A stretch of 42,096 nt of DNA from Gemmatimonadota bacterium (GCA_022340865.1 JAJDNC010000092.1:1-42096); one strand, 5' to 3'; positions 6,962 to 16,253 are shown, counted from the stretch's first letter. Program-made: numbers and translations. Notes: generated by a model from the letters alone, not told the origin.

Positions 6962-8596
6962 ATGTGCATCCTTGAGACGTTTCCACCGACGGCGCCGGAG
7001 ATCCGCGGGGTGCCCCCCCGCCGGCGAGGGTTCGGTACGGGAGCAGCCCGCGCGTCCGTCGCGATCCTCCTGGCCGGAGCCCTGGCGTCCGGATGCGGCG
7101 GTGACGCCGATTCGGCGCGCGCCGGGCGGTTGAGCGCCGACGCCGAGAAGCTGTGCGCCTGGGAGGGCCAGGGGGACGTTACGGCCGGGGCCGCCTACGA
7201 CTCGGCCGCGGTCTATGCGGCGCTGAGACTCGAGGATGCCGGCCTCGCGCCGGGGCTGAAGGACTCGGAGGGCACGCCCGGCTTCATCCAGCCCGTGCCG
7301 CTGGTGCGGAACCTGGTGGGCGCCAAGACCACGATGGAGCTGAAGATCGGCCGGAAGGCCAAGAAGCTCCCCGAGAGCCGGCGGACCTTCCTGCTCCTCG
7401 CCCCCGGCAACGAGGGCCACACCATGGAGGCCCTCCCGCCGGTCTTTGTGGGCAACGGCATCCACGCTCCCGAGTACGGGGTGGACGACTTCGCCGGCCT
7501 GGACCTCTCGGGTCGAGGCGTCCTGGTGACCGCTGTCACGCCGGATTCGGAGACGCTGGCTCGGTATCCCGAGCCGGTTCGGGACATGTACAGGGATCCG
7601 GGCGAGGCGCAGAGCCGCCGGATGCGCGACATCGTCGAGCGGGGCGCCGCGGCGATCCTCCTCCTGCCGGACCGGTGGCTCGTCGACCAGTGGGACGCGG
7701 TGAGCACCCTGGGGAGCCGGCCCATGTATCAGCCCACCGAGCCGTATCCGGGTCACGTCCTCCGCTCTCCCGTTCCCGTCGCACTGCTCCACGCAGACCT
7801 CGTGGACCGCCTGTTCCTGGGCCGCGCGTACCATCCGATCTCGCACATCGGCCGCTACCGGACATTCGAGCTCGACGGCGTCACGCTCCGCCTGGACGTC
7901 GATGTCCGCCGCCAGCCCCTCATGACCGCGAACGTCGTGGGCGTCGTGCAGGGATCGGACCGTTCGCTCAGGAACGAGTACGTCGTGGTGAGCGCGCAGC
8001 TGGACGCGGGCGACCCCGGAGGCGACGACGGGAGTCCCCCCTCCTGGGACGCCCCGGCCTGCGCCACCGTGCTCGAGGTAGCCCGCATGATCCGGAAGAA
8101 GCCACCGAAGCGCTCGGTGATCTTCGTCGTCTTCGTCGGGGAGGAGGGCGGCATCTGGGGATCGATTCATTTCCTGGCCTACCCGCCGGTCCCCCCCGAG
8201 GCCATGGTCGCGTCCATCCACATCGGCTCGGGTGAGGTGCCGGAGGTGTCCGGTCGCCGTGGCCTCTCGCTCCAGGCCATCGCCTCGGCGCCGACGCTGG
8301 CAGGTGAGATCAACAACGTCGCACGTCGAGGAGACGTGGACCTCCGCGTCGTATCCGGGGAAGTCGGGCCGTTCAAGGGTATGCCCGGCGAGATCTTCAT
8401 CAACGCCGGCATTCCGTCCCTGCTGGTCACCATGGGAAACGACAGGCCGACGGGGCCTTCGTGCAGCGACGGGCTCGCGCCCAAGTGCCTCCTGGAGGCG
8501 GCGCTGACTGTGAGCGCCTTCGTCCGAGAGACCGCCAATGCCCGGCGCCTGAAGGAGGAGCTGAAGGTCAAGCCGGGGAAGGACATCCGCCGATGA
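6962..8596 (+). CDS. M28-fold lipoprotein, probably a catalytically dead peptidase
   Basis: A 544-residue protein. A lipoprotein-like signal (VAILLAGALASGC, C45) is followed by an inserted PA-like domain (about 140-320) and an M28 metallopeptidase core (325-525). The core landmarks are present: VVVSAQLDAG (341-350), WDAPACATVLEVARMI and FVVFVGEEGGIWGS (388-401). Active M28 enzymes bind two zinc ions through H, D, E, D and H. Here the first His is Gln346, the NLDM aspartate position appears as His420, and the final His near the C-terminus has no equivalent. Asp348, Asp363 and Glu394-Glu395 remain. I infer loss of peptidase activity, with a binding role instead. ATG 6962 has a weak GAGG; GTG 7010 would give a more typical signal peptide length. 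The BTAD regulator follows. Confidence 0.82.
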   Translation: MCILETFPPTAPEIRGVPPRRRGFGTGAARASVAILLAGALASGCGGDADSARAGRLSADAEKLCAWEGQGDVTAGAAYDSAAVYAALRLEDAGLAPGLKDSEGTPGFIQPVPLVRNLVGAKTTMELKIGRKAKKLPESRRTFLLLAPGNEGHTMEALPPVFVGNGIHAPEYGVDDFAGLDLSGRGVLVTAVTPDSETLARYPEPVRDMYRDPGEAQSRRMRDIVERGAAAILLLPDRWLVDQWDAVSTLGSRPMYQPTEPYPGHVLRSPVPVALLHADLVDRLFLGRAYHPISHIGRYRTFELDGVTLRLDVDVRRQPLMTANVVGVVQGSDRSLRNEYVVVSAQLDAGDPGGDDGSPPSWDAPACATVLEVARMIRKKPPKRSVIFVVFVGEEGGIWGSIHFLAYPPVPPEAMVASIHIGSGEVPEVSGRRGLSLQAIASAPTLAGEINNVARRGDVDLRVVSGEVGPFKGMPGEIFINAGIPSLLVTMGNDRPTGPSCSDGLAPKCLLEAALTVSAFVRETANARRLKEELKVKPGKDIRR

Positions 8597-8783
8597 GCTC
8601 CGGCCTCCGGTGAGCGGGGCGGGGGCGTTCTCGATGGCTCCGGTGCCTCGGGAGCGCGGACCCAACGGCGAGGGGGGGGTGTACCGCACGACTACGGAAC
8701 GGCGGGTGACGGGAGACGGGGAAGGCGGGGGTGGATCGGCCGTTCCGGCAGTACACCCTCCCCGCGCCATCAGGACGGGGCCG

Positions 8784-11669
8784 ATGCTCGCTCTGCGCGT
8801 TCTCGGCGGGTTCGAAGTCCTTCTCGACGGGCACGAGGTGACGGAGCTCACGGCGCAGCGGAGCCGTGCCGCGTTGCTCGTGCTCCTGGGGATGGAAGGC
8901 TCGACGACGCGCGACGCCGTCGTCGGCGTTCTCTGGCCCGAGCACGATCCGCAGAAGGCACGACACGCCCTGAGCCAGACGCTCCACAGGCTCCGCGGCT
9001 CTCTCGGAGAGGGTTGGCTGGAGACCGAGGGCGAGCGGCTCGCCGTCAGCGCCGAGGTCGAAGTCGACGCACGCAGCTTCGAGGACCTCGTCGACGCGAA
9101 GGAGTACGAGCGGGCCGTCGCCCTCTACCGGGGCGGCTTCCTCGACGGCTGGTTCCTGGCCGACAGCGCCGTCTTCGAGCGCTGGGCCGACCAGCAGCGG
9201 GCCCGCTTCGAGCGCCTGCACCGCCTCGCCTGCCGCGAGGCCATTCGCGTCCACCGGGAGCGGGGGGACGTCCCCGCGGCGCTCGCCCTGGCCCAGGAGT
9301 GGGCCGAGATCGACCCCTTGGAGGACGAGGCGCAGCATCGGCTCATCGAGCTGCTGGCGGAGTGCGGCCGCCGCTCCGACGCGCTGGCCCAGTACGACCT
9401 CTACGCCCGCCTCCTCGAGGAGGAGGAGCTCTCCCCCCTGGACGAGACCGTGCACCTGGTGGCGCGCCTGCGGCAGGCAGCGGACCTGGGTCCCCTGGAG
9501 GACCCGGGCGACGACGCCGAGCTCCCCCGCCCGCCGCCCACGGAACCGGCGGCGGCGCTGGTTCCGCAGCCTTCCGACGACCCGGGGCCCACGCCGGCAC
9601 CGCACCGGCCCTTCCCGGCCTTTCCGTTTCCGAGCGGGGGCGCGTCCGGGCGCGGGTGGCGTACGCGCATGCCCGGATGGGCGAGGCACGCCGCTCTGGC
9701 GGTCGCGGCCGTGGCGACCTTCTCCGCGGCGCTGCTCATCGGCCGGGGGATGAGGCCCGATGCGCCGGACCTGAGCGCCGCGCTCCCTCCGGGGAGCCGC
9801 CTCGTGCTGGCCGAGTTCGGAAACGACACCCGGGACTCCCTCGTCGCGGGCGTGGTCACCGAGGCGCTCCGCATCGATCTGGAGCGCTATCTCCACTCCT
9901 CCCTGGCGGACCCCGCGGAGGTCGCCCGCATCCTCTCGCGCATGCGCCGGAGTCCCCTCACGACGCTCACGGGTGACACCGCACGGGAGGTGGCTCTGCG
10001 GGCGGGGATCCCGGCGGTCATCGACGGGAAGGTCGGTGCCGTGGGGGCCGGCTTCGTGCTGTCGGCGTGGATCGTCTCGGCCGAGGACGGCCGTATCGTC
10101 GACGCGGCCCTGGCCACCGCGCACGACTCCACGGAGCTCATCGATGCCATCGGGAGCCTGTCCCTGCAGCTCCGCGAGAAGATCCAGCCCTCGGTGGCGC
10201 TGCTGTCACCCCCGGCACACCTGGCGCGCGTCACCACGTCCTCGCTGGAGGCGCTCCGCAAGTACAGCACGGCCATACGGGTGTGGAGGGACGAGGGGAA
10301 CGGCGCCCGCGCGCTGCACCTTCTGGACGAGGCCACGACCCTCGACAGCACCTTCGCGATGGCGTACCGCGCCCGCGCCACCATCCTGATGAGCGTCGGC
10401 GCCAGTCGGCGCTCCTGGACCGAGGCGCTCACGGAGGCCTATCGGCATCGGGACCACCTGAGCGAGCCGGAGCGCTACCTCACGCTGGCGACCTACTACC
10501 AGAGCGCCACGGGCAATCTGGAGGAGGCGAGCCGCGCGTACGAGGAGTTGCTCGCCCTCGACTCCACCAACCTCACCGCCCTCAACAACCTGGGCACCCT
10601 CTACCGTGAGCGGCACGACCTTCCCCGGGCCGAGACCACGCTGCGGCGATGTGTGGCCGGCGACTCGCTGGTCCTGACGTGCCGGCTCAACCTCTGTGCC
10701 GTCGTGCATGCTCTGGGTCGTCAGGACGAGGCCCACGCGATCGCGGAGCGTACCATCCAGCTCTTTCCGGACAACCCGTTCGCCGCGTCCGAGCTCGGTC
10801 AGATCGCCGCGGCGGAGCAGGACTACGCGGGTGCCGACACGCTCTACGCGAACCTCTCGCGCTTCGACCTGCCGGTGCCGGGCCTGCTCGAGGTCTGGCT
10901 CGCCTGGGTCGACATGGTGCGGGGCCGGGTGGAGGAGGCCCGGCGCCACCTGAGCAACGCGCAGCGCATCGCACGGGGCACGGATCCGGAGACCCTCAAG
11001 AGTGCCCTCTTCGGGGAGGCGTGGCTGGACCTGGAGGTCACGCGCGACACCGCGCGGGCCGTCGAGGAGATGGAGGCCGCCCTCCGGGATCCGGTGCTCG
11101 CGGACAGGGACCCCATCGACATGCCGTACCTGGAGACGGCCGACTTCTTCCTCGACGCCGGCCGTCCGGACCGCGGCGCCGCGCTCATGGAGGCCTACCT
11201 CGCGGAGGTCCCCGCCGAATGGCGGTCGGGGGAAGACAAGCTGCTCTACATGGACCGCGGCCGGCTGGCCATGGAGGAGGGGCGGTTCGAGGAGGCCCGG
11301 GAGGCCTTCGGGGTCGCCGCCAACCTGCCCGGCAGCCAGATGTACGTTCTCCAGTACCTCGGCCCGCTGTACGACCGGGCGGGCCGTCCGGACTCCGCCA
11401 TCGTGGGCTACGAGCAGTACCTGTCCGCCACCACCCTCGATCGGCTCGTCTTCGATGCCGCGCTCCTCCCCAGCGCGCTCGAGCGTCTCGGCGAGCTCCA
11501 CGAGGCCGCGGGACACGCGAGCCAGGCGGCGGACTACTACAGGCGGTTCGCCGAGCTGTGGGCGGGGGCCGACCCGGCGCTGCAGCCCCGGGTCGAGGCG
11601 GCCCGACGCAAGGCGGAGGCCCTGAGTCGGGAGGGCGGCGGGGCCGTCACTCCTCTTTCTGGCTCGTGA
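8784..11669 (+). CDS. Membrane-anchored BTAD transcriptional regulator with TPR sensor domain
   Basis: A 961-residue, three-part protein. Residues 1-95 form an OmpR/SARP-like winged-helix region (LRVLGGFEVLLDGHEV, RSRAALLVLLG, TTRDAVVGVLWPEHDPQKAR, ALSQTLHRLRGSLG). Residues 96-235 are a helical bacterial transcriptional activation domain (BTAD). After a Pro/Ala-rich linker comes one membrane helix (about 299-320, HAALAVAAVATFSAALLIG). A FlgO-like domain (LVLAEFGNDTRDSLVAGVVTEALRIDL) and a long TPR array follow, presumably outside the cytoplasm. The topology resembles CadC/ToxR one-component regulators, with a DNA-binding head inside and a sensor outside. Upstream in-frame starts exist (8610), but ATG 8784 begins at the family boundary. 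It ends 18 bases from the convergent gene 11688-13241. Target genes are unknown. Confidence 0.9.
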   Translation: MLALRVLGGFEVLLDGHEVTELTAQRSRAALLVLLGMEGSTTRDAVVGVLWPEHDPQKARHALSQTLHRLRGSLGEGWLETEGERLAVSAEVEVDARSFEDLVDAKEYERAVALYRGGFLDGWFLADSAVFERWADQQRARFERLHRLACREAIRVHRERGDVPAALALAQEWAEIDPLEDEAQHRLIELLAECGRRSDALAQYDLYARLLEEEELSPLDETVHLVARLRQAADLGPLEDPGDDAELPRPPPTEPAAALVPQPSDDPGPTPAPHRPFPAFPFPSGGASGRGWRTRMPGWARHAALAVAAVATFSAALLIGRGMRPDAPDLSAALPPGSRLVLAEFGNDTRDSLVAGVVTEALRIDLERYLHSSLADPAEVARILSRMRRSPLTTLTGDTAREVALRAGIPAVIDGKVGAVGAGFVLSAWIVSAEDGRIVDAALATAHDSTELIDAIGSLSLQLREKIQPSVALLSPPAHLARVTTSSLEALRKYSTAIRVWRDEGNGARALHLLDEATTLDSTFAMAYRARATILMSVGASRRSWTEALTEAYRHRDHLSEPERYLTLATYYQSATGNLEEASRAYEELLALDSTNLTALNNLGTLYRERHDLPRAETTLRRCVAGDSLVLTCRLNLCAVVHALGRQDEAHAIAERTIQLFPDNPFAASELGQIAAAEQDYAGADTLYANLSRFDLPVPGLLEVWLAWVDMVRGRVEEARRHLSNAQRIARGTDPETLKSALFGEAWLDLEVTRDTARAVEEMEAALRDPVLADRDPIDMPYLETADFFLDAGRPDRGAALMEAYLAEVPAEWRSGEDKLLYMDRGRLAMEEGRFEEAREAFGVAANLPGSQMYVLQYLGPLYDRAGRPDSAIVGYEQYLSATTLDRLVFDAALLPSALERLGELHEAAGHASQAADYYRRFAELWAGADPALQPRVEAARRKAEALSREGGGAVTPLSGS

Positions 11670-11687
11670 CGGCGTGCGGCGATCGCC

Positions 11688-13241
11688 TCAGGGGGTCGGC
11701 TTCCAGGACGGCTGGACGAGCGTGTGGTTCACCTTCACCGGCAGCACCTGGCCGGTGGAAGCGTTCACGAAGAACAGCTCCACCGCGAAGGAGGTGACGT
11801 TGCTGCTGGTCAGCAGCCAATCCGTGCCCGGCACCCAGGCGAAGCTCGGAAGGGCTCCGATTGCCTTCCCGATCCAACCCACCGCGGTGCCGTCGGGGTG
11901 CATCCGCTGGAGGTAGATGCCGCCGCCCGCCGCTCCGGCGAGGAAGGCGATCCACGCCCCGTCCGGGGACCACTCGGGGTACATTCCGGGCACGTTCAGC
12001 GCCTGGACGTCTCCGGTTGAGAGGTCCGCGACGCGCAGCACCATCGGCCCCGAGAGGGCCTGATTGGTCTCGTAGGCCAGGTGCTCGCCGTCGGGGGCGG
12101 GGGCCGGGGCGGCGTCGATTCCCACCGAGTCGCGACTGATCTGGTGCGCCTCGCTTCCGTCCGGATGGACGGCCCACAACGTGATTTGACCGCCCGGGGC
12201 TCCCCGCGTCAGGTAGATCCAGTCTCCCGAAGGTGAATACACGGGCCCGAACTCCTCGTCCGCGTCACCGCTCAGGACGTCGACGATGTCGCCCTGGAGG
12301 TCGATGGTCCGGAGGCTTCCGTGGTCGAGGAACGCCAGCGTCCGGCCGTCCGGGCTCCACGAAGGGTGCATGCCGCCGGCGAAGCTGTCCTGGATCTCCG
12401 TCGAATCTCCCTGGTCGTACAGGACCCGGTAGTCGCTCCCGTCGCTGCGCATGAGGACGATCTTGGCGGTTCGCGAGATGTACTGGCTCACCGGCCCCTG
12501 CGTTTCCTGGGGGGACTCGTACGCGGCCACCTCCCCCTGCGGCACGACCGAGACCGCGACGCTGCGCGTGAACGTGGAGAGCGGCGTGGCGACCGTGACG
12601 TCGAACACGGCGCGACCGATGGCGAGGCCCGTCACCAGCCCGGTGGGGGAGACCGAGACCGCCGGGCTTTCGTTCGCGACGGAGACGCACCGGCCCTCCT
12701 CGTTCCCCAGACGGTCGATGTCGCCGCAGAGTAGCTGGTAGCTGCGCCCGACCGAGAGGGCGCTGTCCGCCGGCTCCACCCCGGAGACCACCGTGTTGCC
12801 GGGGCGCACCTTGTACGGCACGCTGTCCGCGAGCCCCTTTCCGGCGGCGCCCACGAGGATGAGCCCCGAGTCGGCACGCGTCCCGAAGCGCACACCGACC
12901 TTCGCCTCCCCGGAGTCGTCGGTCACGTACCGCGCCGTGGTGACCCACGCGCCGGTGCTGTCGCGGATCCAGACCGCGCCTACCTGCGTATCGGAGAGGA
13001 TCGACAGTGACAGGGTCACGCCCGCGGCCGGCGCGCCGTGCGCGTCGCGCACCTCCGCCACCAGGTCCCTGAGCGGGGCCTCGATGGTGTCGTTCAGGGG
13101 ATTCGGTGCCACCGTGAGCCCGGGCGGTGCCTGCTGGGGAGCGGTTCCCGAGATGAGGCAGCCGCCGAGGCCCGCCGCCATGGCTGCCGCGAAGGCCACC
13201 ACGCGAGCGCAGCGTGCGATGTGGGTCGGGGACGGATCCAT
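11688..13241 (-). CDS. Lipoprotein with Ig-like domains and PD40 propeller
   Basis: A 517-residue protein. It has a lipoprotein signal (VVAFAAAMAAGLGGC, C28). Ig-like (Big-type) modules follow: an APLRDLVAEVRDAHGAPAAGVTLSL stretch around residues 54-78 and a second unit reading VSPTGLVTGLAIGRAVFDVT. The C-terminal half is a TolB/PD40 propeller with repeats HPSWSPDGRTLAFL, GPVYSPSGDWIYLT and YPEWSPDGAWIAFL. Such proteins are extracytoplasmic and bind partners or cell-wall ligands; I see no enzymatic motif. ATG 13241 is preceded by GGGAGG with a nine-base spacer. It converges on the BTAD regulator gene with only an 18-base gap. It is separated by 194 bases from the ECF operon upstream, so it is probably transcribed on its own or by read-through. 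Confidence 0.85.
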   Translation of the reverse strand: MDPSPTHIARCARVVAFAAAMAAGLGGCLISGTAPQQAPPGLTVAPNPLNDTIEAPLRDLVAEVRDAHGAPAAGVTLSLSILSDTQVGAVWIRDSTGAWVTTARYVTDDSGEAKVGVRFGTRADSGLILVGAAGKGLADSVPYKVRPGNTVVSGVEPADSALSVGRSYQLLCGDIDRLGNEEGRCVSVANESPAVSVSPTGLVTGLAIGRAVFDVTVATPLSTFTRSVAVSVVPQGEVAAYESPQETQGPVSQYISRTAKIVLMRSDGSDYRVLYDQGDSTEIQDSFAGGMHPSWSPDGRTLAFLDHGSLRTIDLQGDIVDVLSGDADEEFGPVYSPSGDWIYLTRGAPGGQITLWAVHPDGSEAHQISRDSVGIDAAPAPAPDGEHLAYETNQALSGPMVLRVADLSTGDVQALNVPGMYPEWSPDGAWIAFLAGAAGGGIYLQRMHPDGTAVGWIGKAIGALPSFAWVPGTDWLLTSSNVTSFAVELFFVNASTGQVLPVKVNHTLVQPSWKPTP

Positions 13242-13435
13242 GGTGGGGCGCCTCCCTGGCCGGATGCCGCCATGAGCGGCATGGATGCGAAAGCACCCGG
13301 CAGTGTGGCGGGAGGAGGAGCTGCCGGACAGGGGGGCAGCTCACTCTACGTGCGTCCGTCCTGGCGATGCAAGAGCGGGTGCGGCGGTGGGCGGGTCGCC
13401 GCCGCTCCCGCCCTCGCCAGGGTCGCGTCGAGCCC

Positions 13436-14815
13436 TCACTCCTCCTTCTCGTTCGTGACCAGCCGCTGGTCCAGCCACGCCGCCGGGTTGCTCTGTCCGG
13501 CGGCCTGCCTGATGTCGCGCATGCGGGCCTGCACCAGGTAGTTGTCGATGCCGCCGCTCAGGAGGCCCGCGGCCGAGCCGACGTCGTAGTAGATGCCCAC
13601 CCAGTCGTCGTCCTTGAGCGCGGTCAGCGTGGGTCCGTAGGTCGCCAGGATCTCCGCGGTCTTCTGCCGCAGCGTGTCGAGGTGCGCCCGGTACGTCTTC
13701 CGGGCCGTCGCCTCGGTGGAGTCCATGACCTCCGCACGCGCCGAGCCCGTCGACATGCGCACGAACGCCCGAGCCGTGCTCAGGCGGGCGGTCTTCCGGA
13801 AGAAGACGCCATAGCCCGGCACGTACTGGGGCTCCGCCCGCCCGCCGAAGTAGGCGCCGACAAAGTTCGACAGGTACGTCTCGCGATCCGAGCTCCCGGG
13901 GTGGAGCGACGTGTCGATGATGCCGCTCATGATCTGGAGCTGCTTCTGCAGGGAGGGGGACATCCCGTCCTGTCCCCTGGAGACCTGGATGGCGCCTCGG
14001 TTGGCTTCGACGTCGGTGCCGTGCAGGGCGCTGGCCTTTACGGTCATCGTCACGCTCGCCGAGTCGCCGCCGCCGAAGTCGGCGAGGAAGGTGATGGACT
14101 CTCCGGGCTGGGCACGGCGGAGCGTGCTCCCGTATCCCGCGATCACGTCCCGGAGGGCGTCGGAGAGCCGCCGGCGATACCCGTCGGCCCAGGCTGCATA
14201 GTCCTTGGAGCGGGTGTCGTCGCTCCGGACGCGCTCGCTCCTTCCCTCCCTGGTCACCACGACGCGCGGCAGGGCGAAGGCGGAGCCGACGGGCCAGTGC
14301 ACGGTGAAGATGTAGCCGTAGCCCTTCATGTAGAACCCGCTGACGTCGCCCCTGCCGAAGAAAGAGGACCCCCGCAGACCCGAATACACGTACACGTTGT
14401 CACCCGACGAGGAGACGACCGCGCCGATGCGGCCCCCCGTGCTGTCATCGGCCAGCGACTTCGGCAGCTCCGGCGCTTTGACCTCAGAGAGCGCGGTGCT
14501 CGTGATGTTCTGCATGATGCGCACGTCCTGCGGGACGTTCTGGGGCTCGAAGGCGTGCCTGAGCGCCAGGGCCCCGTCGACGTACGCGGCGGAGGTCTTC
14601 AGCGTGGATGCGAGCGCGGCCTCCTCGGCCAGGGGCACGAGCTCATGAACGGGCACGGGCACCGGGCTCACCACCGCCGGCTCCGTCACGACGCGCAGCG
14701 TGTCCGGGTGGGCCTGGGCCGCGGCCTGGCTCGTCGCGCTGAAGAGGAGCACCACGCCGATCTCCGTGAAGCGCAGCCTCCTGTGGGTAGTTCTCGGTTT
14801 CGTGGACATCTTCAT
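13436..14815 (-). CDS. Secreted two-repeat protein, third gene of an ECF sigma operon
   Basis: A 459-residue exported protein of no family that I recognise. A signal peptide (RFTEIGVVLLFSATSQAAAQA) leads into a mature part with an internal duplication. Unit 1 contains FYMKGYGYIFTVHW, then YRRRLSDALRDVIAGYGSTL and SITFLADF. Unit 2 contains YVPGYGVFFRKTAR, then YRAHLDTLRQKTAEILATYGPTL and WVGIYYDV. Both show the order glycine-tyrosine strand, long amphipathic helix, GYG/TYG turn, closing strand. The start codon overlaps the anti-sigma stop by one base (TGATG), and GAGGAG precedes it, so it is translated with that gene. I infer that it is the output or the sensor partner of the sigma system. GTG 14818 is an alternative start. 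Confidence 0.85.
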   Translation of the reverse strand: MKMSTKPRTTHRRLRFTEIGVVLLFSATSQAAAQAHPDTLRVVTEPAVVSPVPVPVHELVPLAEEAALASTLKTSAAYVDGALALRHAFEPQNVPQDVRIMQNITSTALSEVKAPELPKSLADDSTGGRIGAVVSSSGDNVYVYSGLRGSSFFGRGDVSGFYMKGYGYIFTVHWPVGSAFALPRVVVTREGRSERVRSDDTRSKDYAAWADGYRRRLSDALRDVIAGYGSTLRRAQPGESITFLADFGGGDSASVTMTVKASALHGTDVEANRGAIQVSRGQDGMSPSLQKQLQIMSGIIDTSLHPGSSDRETYLSNFVGAYFGGRAEPQYVPGYGVFFRKTARLSTARAFVRMSTGSARAEVMDSTEATARKTYRAHLDTLRQKTAEILATYGPTLTALKDDDWVGIYYDVGSAAGLLSGGIDNYLVQARMRDIRQAAGQSNPAAWLDQRLVTNEKEE

Positions 14816-15558
14816 CACTCCTCACCAGGGCCAGGGGCCGGCGCCAGAGACGCCAGCACCGCGTTCATCTGTTGTAGCTCACTGCGTGTCATGGCCTGGA
14901 GGTCGCTCATCGAGGAGAGCATCACTCCCAGGTCGGCTCGCCTCCGGCGATCGAGCTCGTCGAAGGCCGAGTTGATGGCGGTGGTCATCTGCTGTTGCGA
15001 CGAGGCGCTCTGCGCCTGGAGCGCCTGATCCACCGCGCCGAGCACCGCCTGCCGGTCCTGCTCGCGGCCGGCACGCATCAGCGCCTCGAGGTACTGCGCG
15101 GTCTGGGCGAGACCGTCATCGAGGTCTCCCCGCGTCACCAGCGCGGATTGGTCGGCCGCCGACGCCGACGAGGCGCCGAGACCCACGTGCATCCTTCCGT
15201 TCGGGTCGACCTGAAATCTGAGGAACGGAGCCGTCAGGCCGAGGAGCAGCACGAACGCCGCAGCGGTCGCCAGGGAGGGCACGAAGGACTTGAATCCGGC
15301 CCAGCGGCTCCTCCCTGTCTCCTTGCCCGTACGGCCGGCGGAGAGGGCGGGCTCGTTCACGTAGACCAGCCTCGGAGCGTTGACCACGTCGGGCCACGCG
15401 CTCAGGAGCTCGCGGGTTGCGGTCAGCTTCTCGAGCTCTTCCCGGCACGAGGCGCACGTGGCCAGGTGAGCGCGGATCTCCGCCAACTCGGCGGGGTCGC
15501 CATCCTCGTAGAGGAGGGAGACCAGCCGCTCTTCCCTGTTACCACAGTCACCACTCAT
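14815..15558 (-). CDS. Zinc-finger transmembrane anti-sigma factor
   Basis: A 247-residue protein. The N-terminal cytosolic part carries the anti-sigma zinc-finger motif H31-x3-C35-x2-C38 (HLATCASC), which in the ZAS family binds zinc and grips the sigma factor. One membrane helix follows at about 92-113 (FVPSLATAAAFVLLLGLTAPFL). The extracytoplasmic tail (114-247) is mostly helical and rich in Gln, Ser and Ala (QALQAQSASSQQQM, then DELDRRRRADLGVMLSSM), likely a coiled coil. Its ATG overlaps the sigma stop in an ATGA arrangement, so the two are made in step. Family knowledge predicts release of the sigma factor when an envelope signal alters or destroys this protein. Confidence 0.92.
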   Translation of the reverse strand: MSGDCGNREERLVSLLYEDGDPAELAEIRAHLATCASCREELEKLTATRELLSAWPDVVNAPRLVYVNEPALSAGRTGKETGRSRWAGFKSFVPSLATAAAFVLLLGLTAPFLRFQVDPNGRMHVGLGASSASAADQSALVTRGDLDDGLAQTAQYLEALMRAGREQDRQAVLGAVDQALQAQSASSQQQMTTAINSAFDELDRRRRADLGVMLSSMSDLQAMTRSELQQMNAVLASLAPAPGPGEE

Positions 15559-16253
15559 GACGCACCTCCTGATCCCTCGTCCGGCGAGCCCTCCTCCCGC
15601 TCGAGCTGCGCGCGCATCGCACGCAGCCCGCGGTAGAGACGCGCCTTCACCGTGCCTTCCGGGACGCCCAACACCTCGGCGATCTCGGCGAACGTGAGCG
15701 CCTGGTACTCCTTGAGGAGGATCACCGTGCGCTGCTCCTCCGAGAGGCCTCCCAGGAGCCGCCTCACCAGCGTCTCCCGCTCGCTCCTCTCGACCCCCTC
15801 GTCCGTGCGGGCGTCGTCGTCCGCCACCCTGTCCCTCACGAAGACCTTCTCGCCCGTCTCGGTCGTGTAGTAGTCGTGCAGCGAGACCACCGGGATCCGC
15901 TTCTTCCGCAGGTGGTCCCTGCAGAGGTTCACCGCGACCCGGAAGACCCATGTGCTGAACGACCCCCGGTGCTCGTATCGCCCGATGGACTTCACCACGC
16001 GGACGAACGTCTCCTGCACCAGGTCCTGCGCGGCCGCGGCATCGCCCACGTGCTTGTAGACGAAGTTGAAGAGTGGCCTTTCCCATCTCCACACCAGGAG
16101 GTTGAAGGCCGAGGCGTTGCCTTCCTGGCACGCCTCGATCAGCCGCGCCTCCTGTATGCTGCCCCCTTCGATTCCGCGGACTTCGGCTTTCGTGAAGGGC
16201 ACTGCCATCCGTTTCCCGCTCGCGTTGTCAGGCACGTTCTCTTCCGTGCTCAT
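15555..16253 (-). CDS. ECF (group IV) RNA polymerase sigma factor
   Basis: A 232-residue protein. Region 2 is recognisable (ACQEGNASAFNLLVWRW, then AAQDLVQETFVRVVKSIGRYEHRGSFSTWVFRVAVNLCRDHLR), binding core polymerase and the -10 element. Region 4 (LSEEQRTVILLKEYQALTFAEIAEVLGVPEGTVKARLYRGLRAMR, split by the usual helix-turn-helix) reads the -35 element. Between them is an acidic linker of about 50 residues that is longer than usual (DYYTTETGEKVFVRDRVADD). ATG 16253 is the first ATG; the reading frame also has a TTG three bases upstream. It leads a three-gene overlapping unit with its anti-sigma factor. I could not identify a clear self-directed promoter in the 226-base gap upstream. Confidence 0.95.
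   Translation of the reverse strand: MSTEENVPDNASGKRMAVPFTKAEVRGIEGGSIQEARLIEACQEGNASAFNLLVWRWERPLFNFVYKHVGDAAAAQDLVQETFVRVVKSIGRYEHRGSFSTWVFRVAVNLCRDHLRKKRIPVVSLHDYYTTETGEKVFVRDRVADDDARTDEGVERSERETLVRRLLGGLSEEQRTVILLKEYQALTFAEIAEVLGVPEGTVKARLYRGLRAMRAQLEREEGSPDEGSGGAS

Noticed and set aside
6785..8851. Long minus-strand frame opposite the M28-like gene
   Set aside because: It is a GC-driven shadow. Its sequence is rich in Arg, His, Gly and Pro, has no family motif, and runs antisense to a well-supported gene.
13214..15028. 604-codon + frame opposite the ECF operon
   Set aside because: Antisense to three overlapping genes with strong family evidence; composition is typical of a GC shadow.
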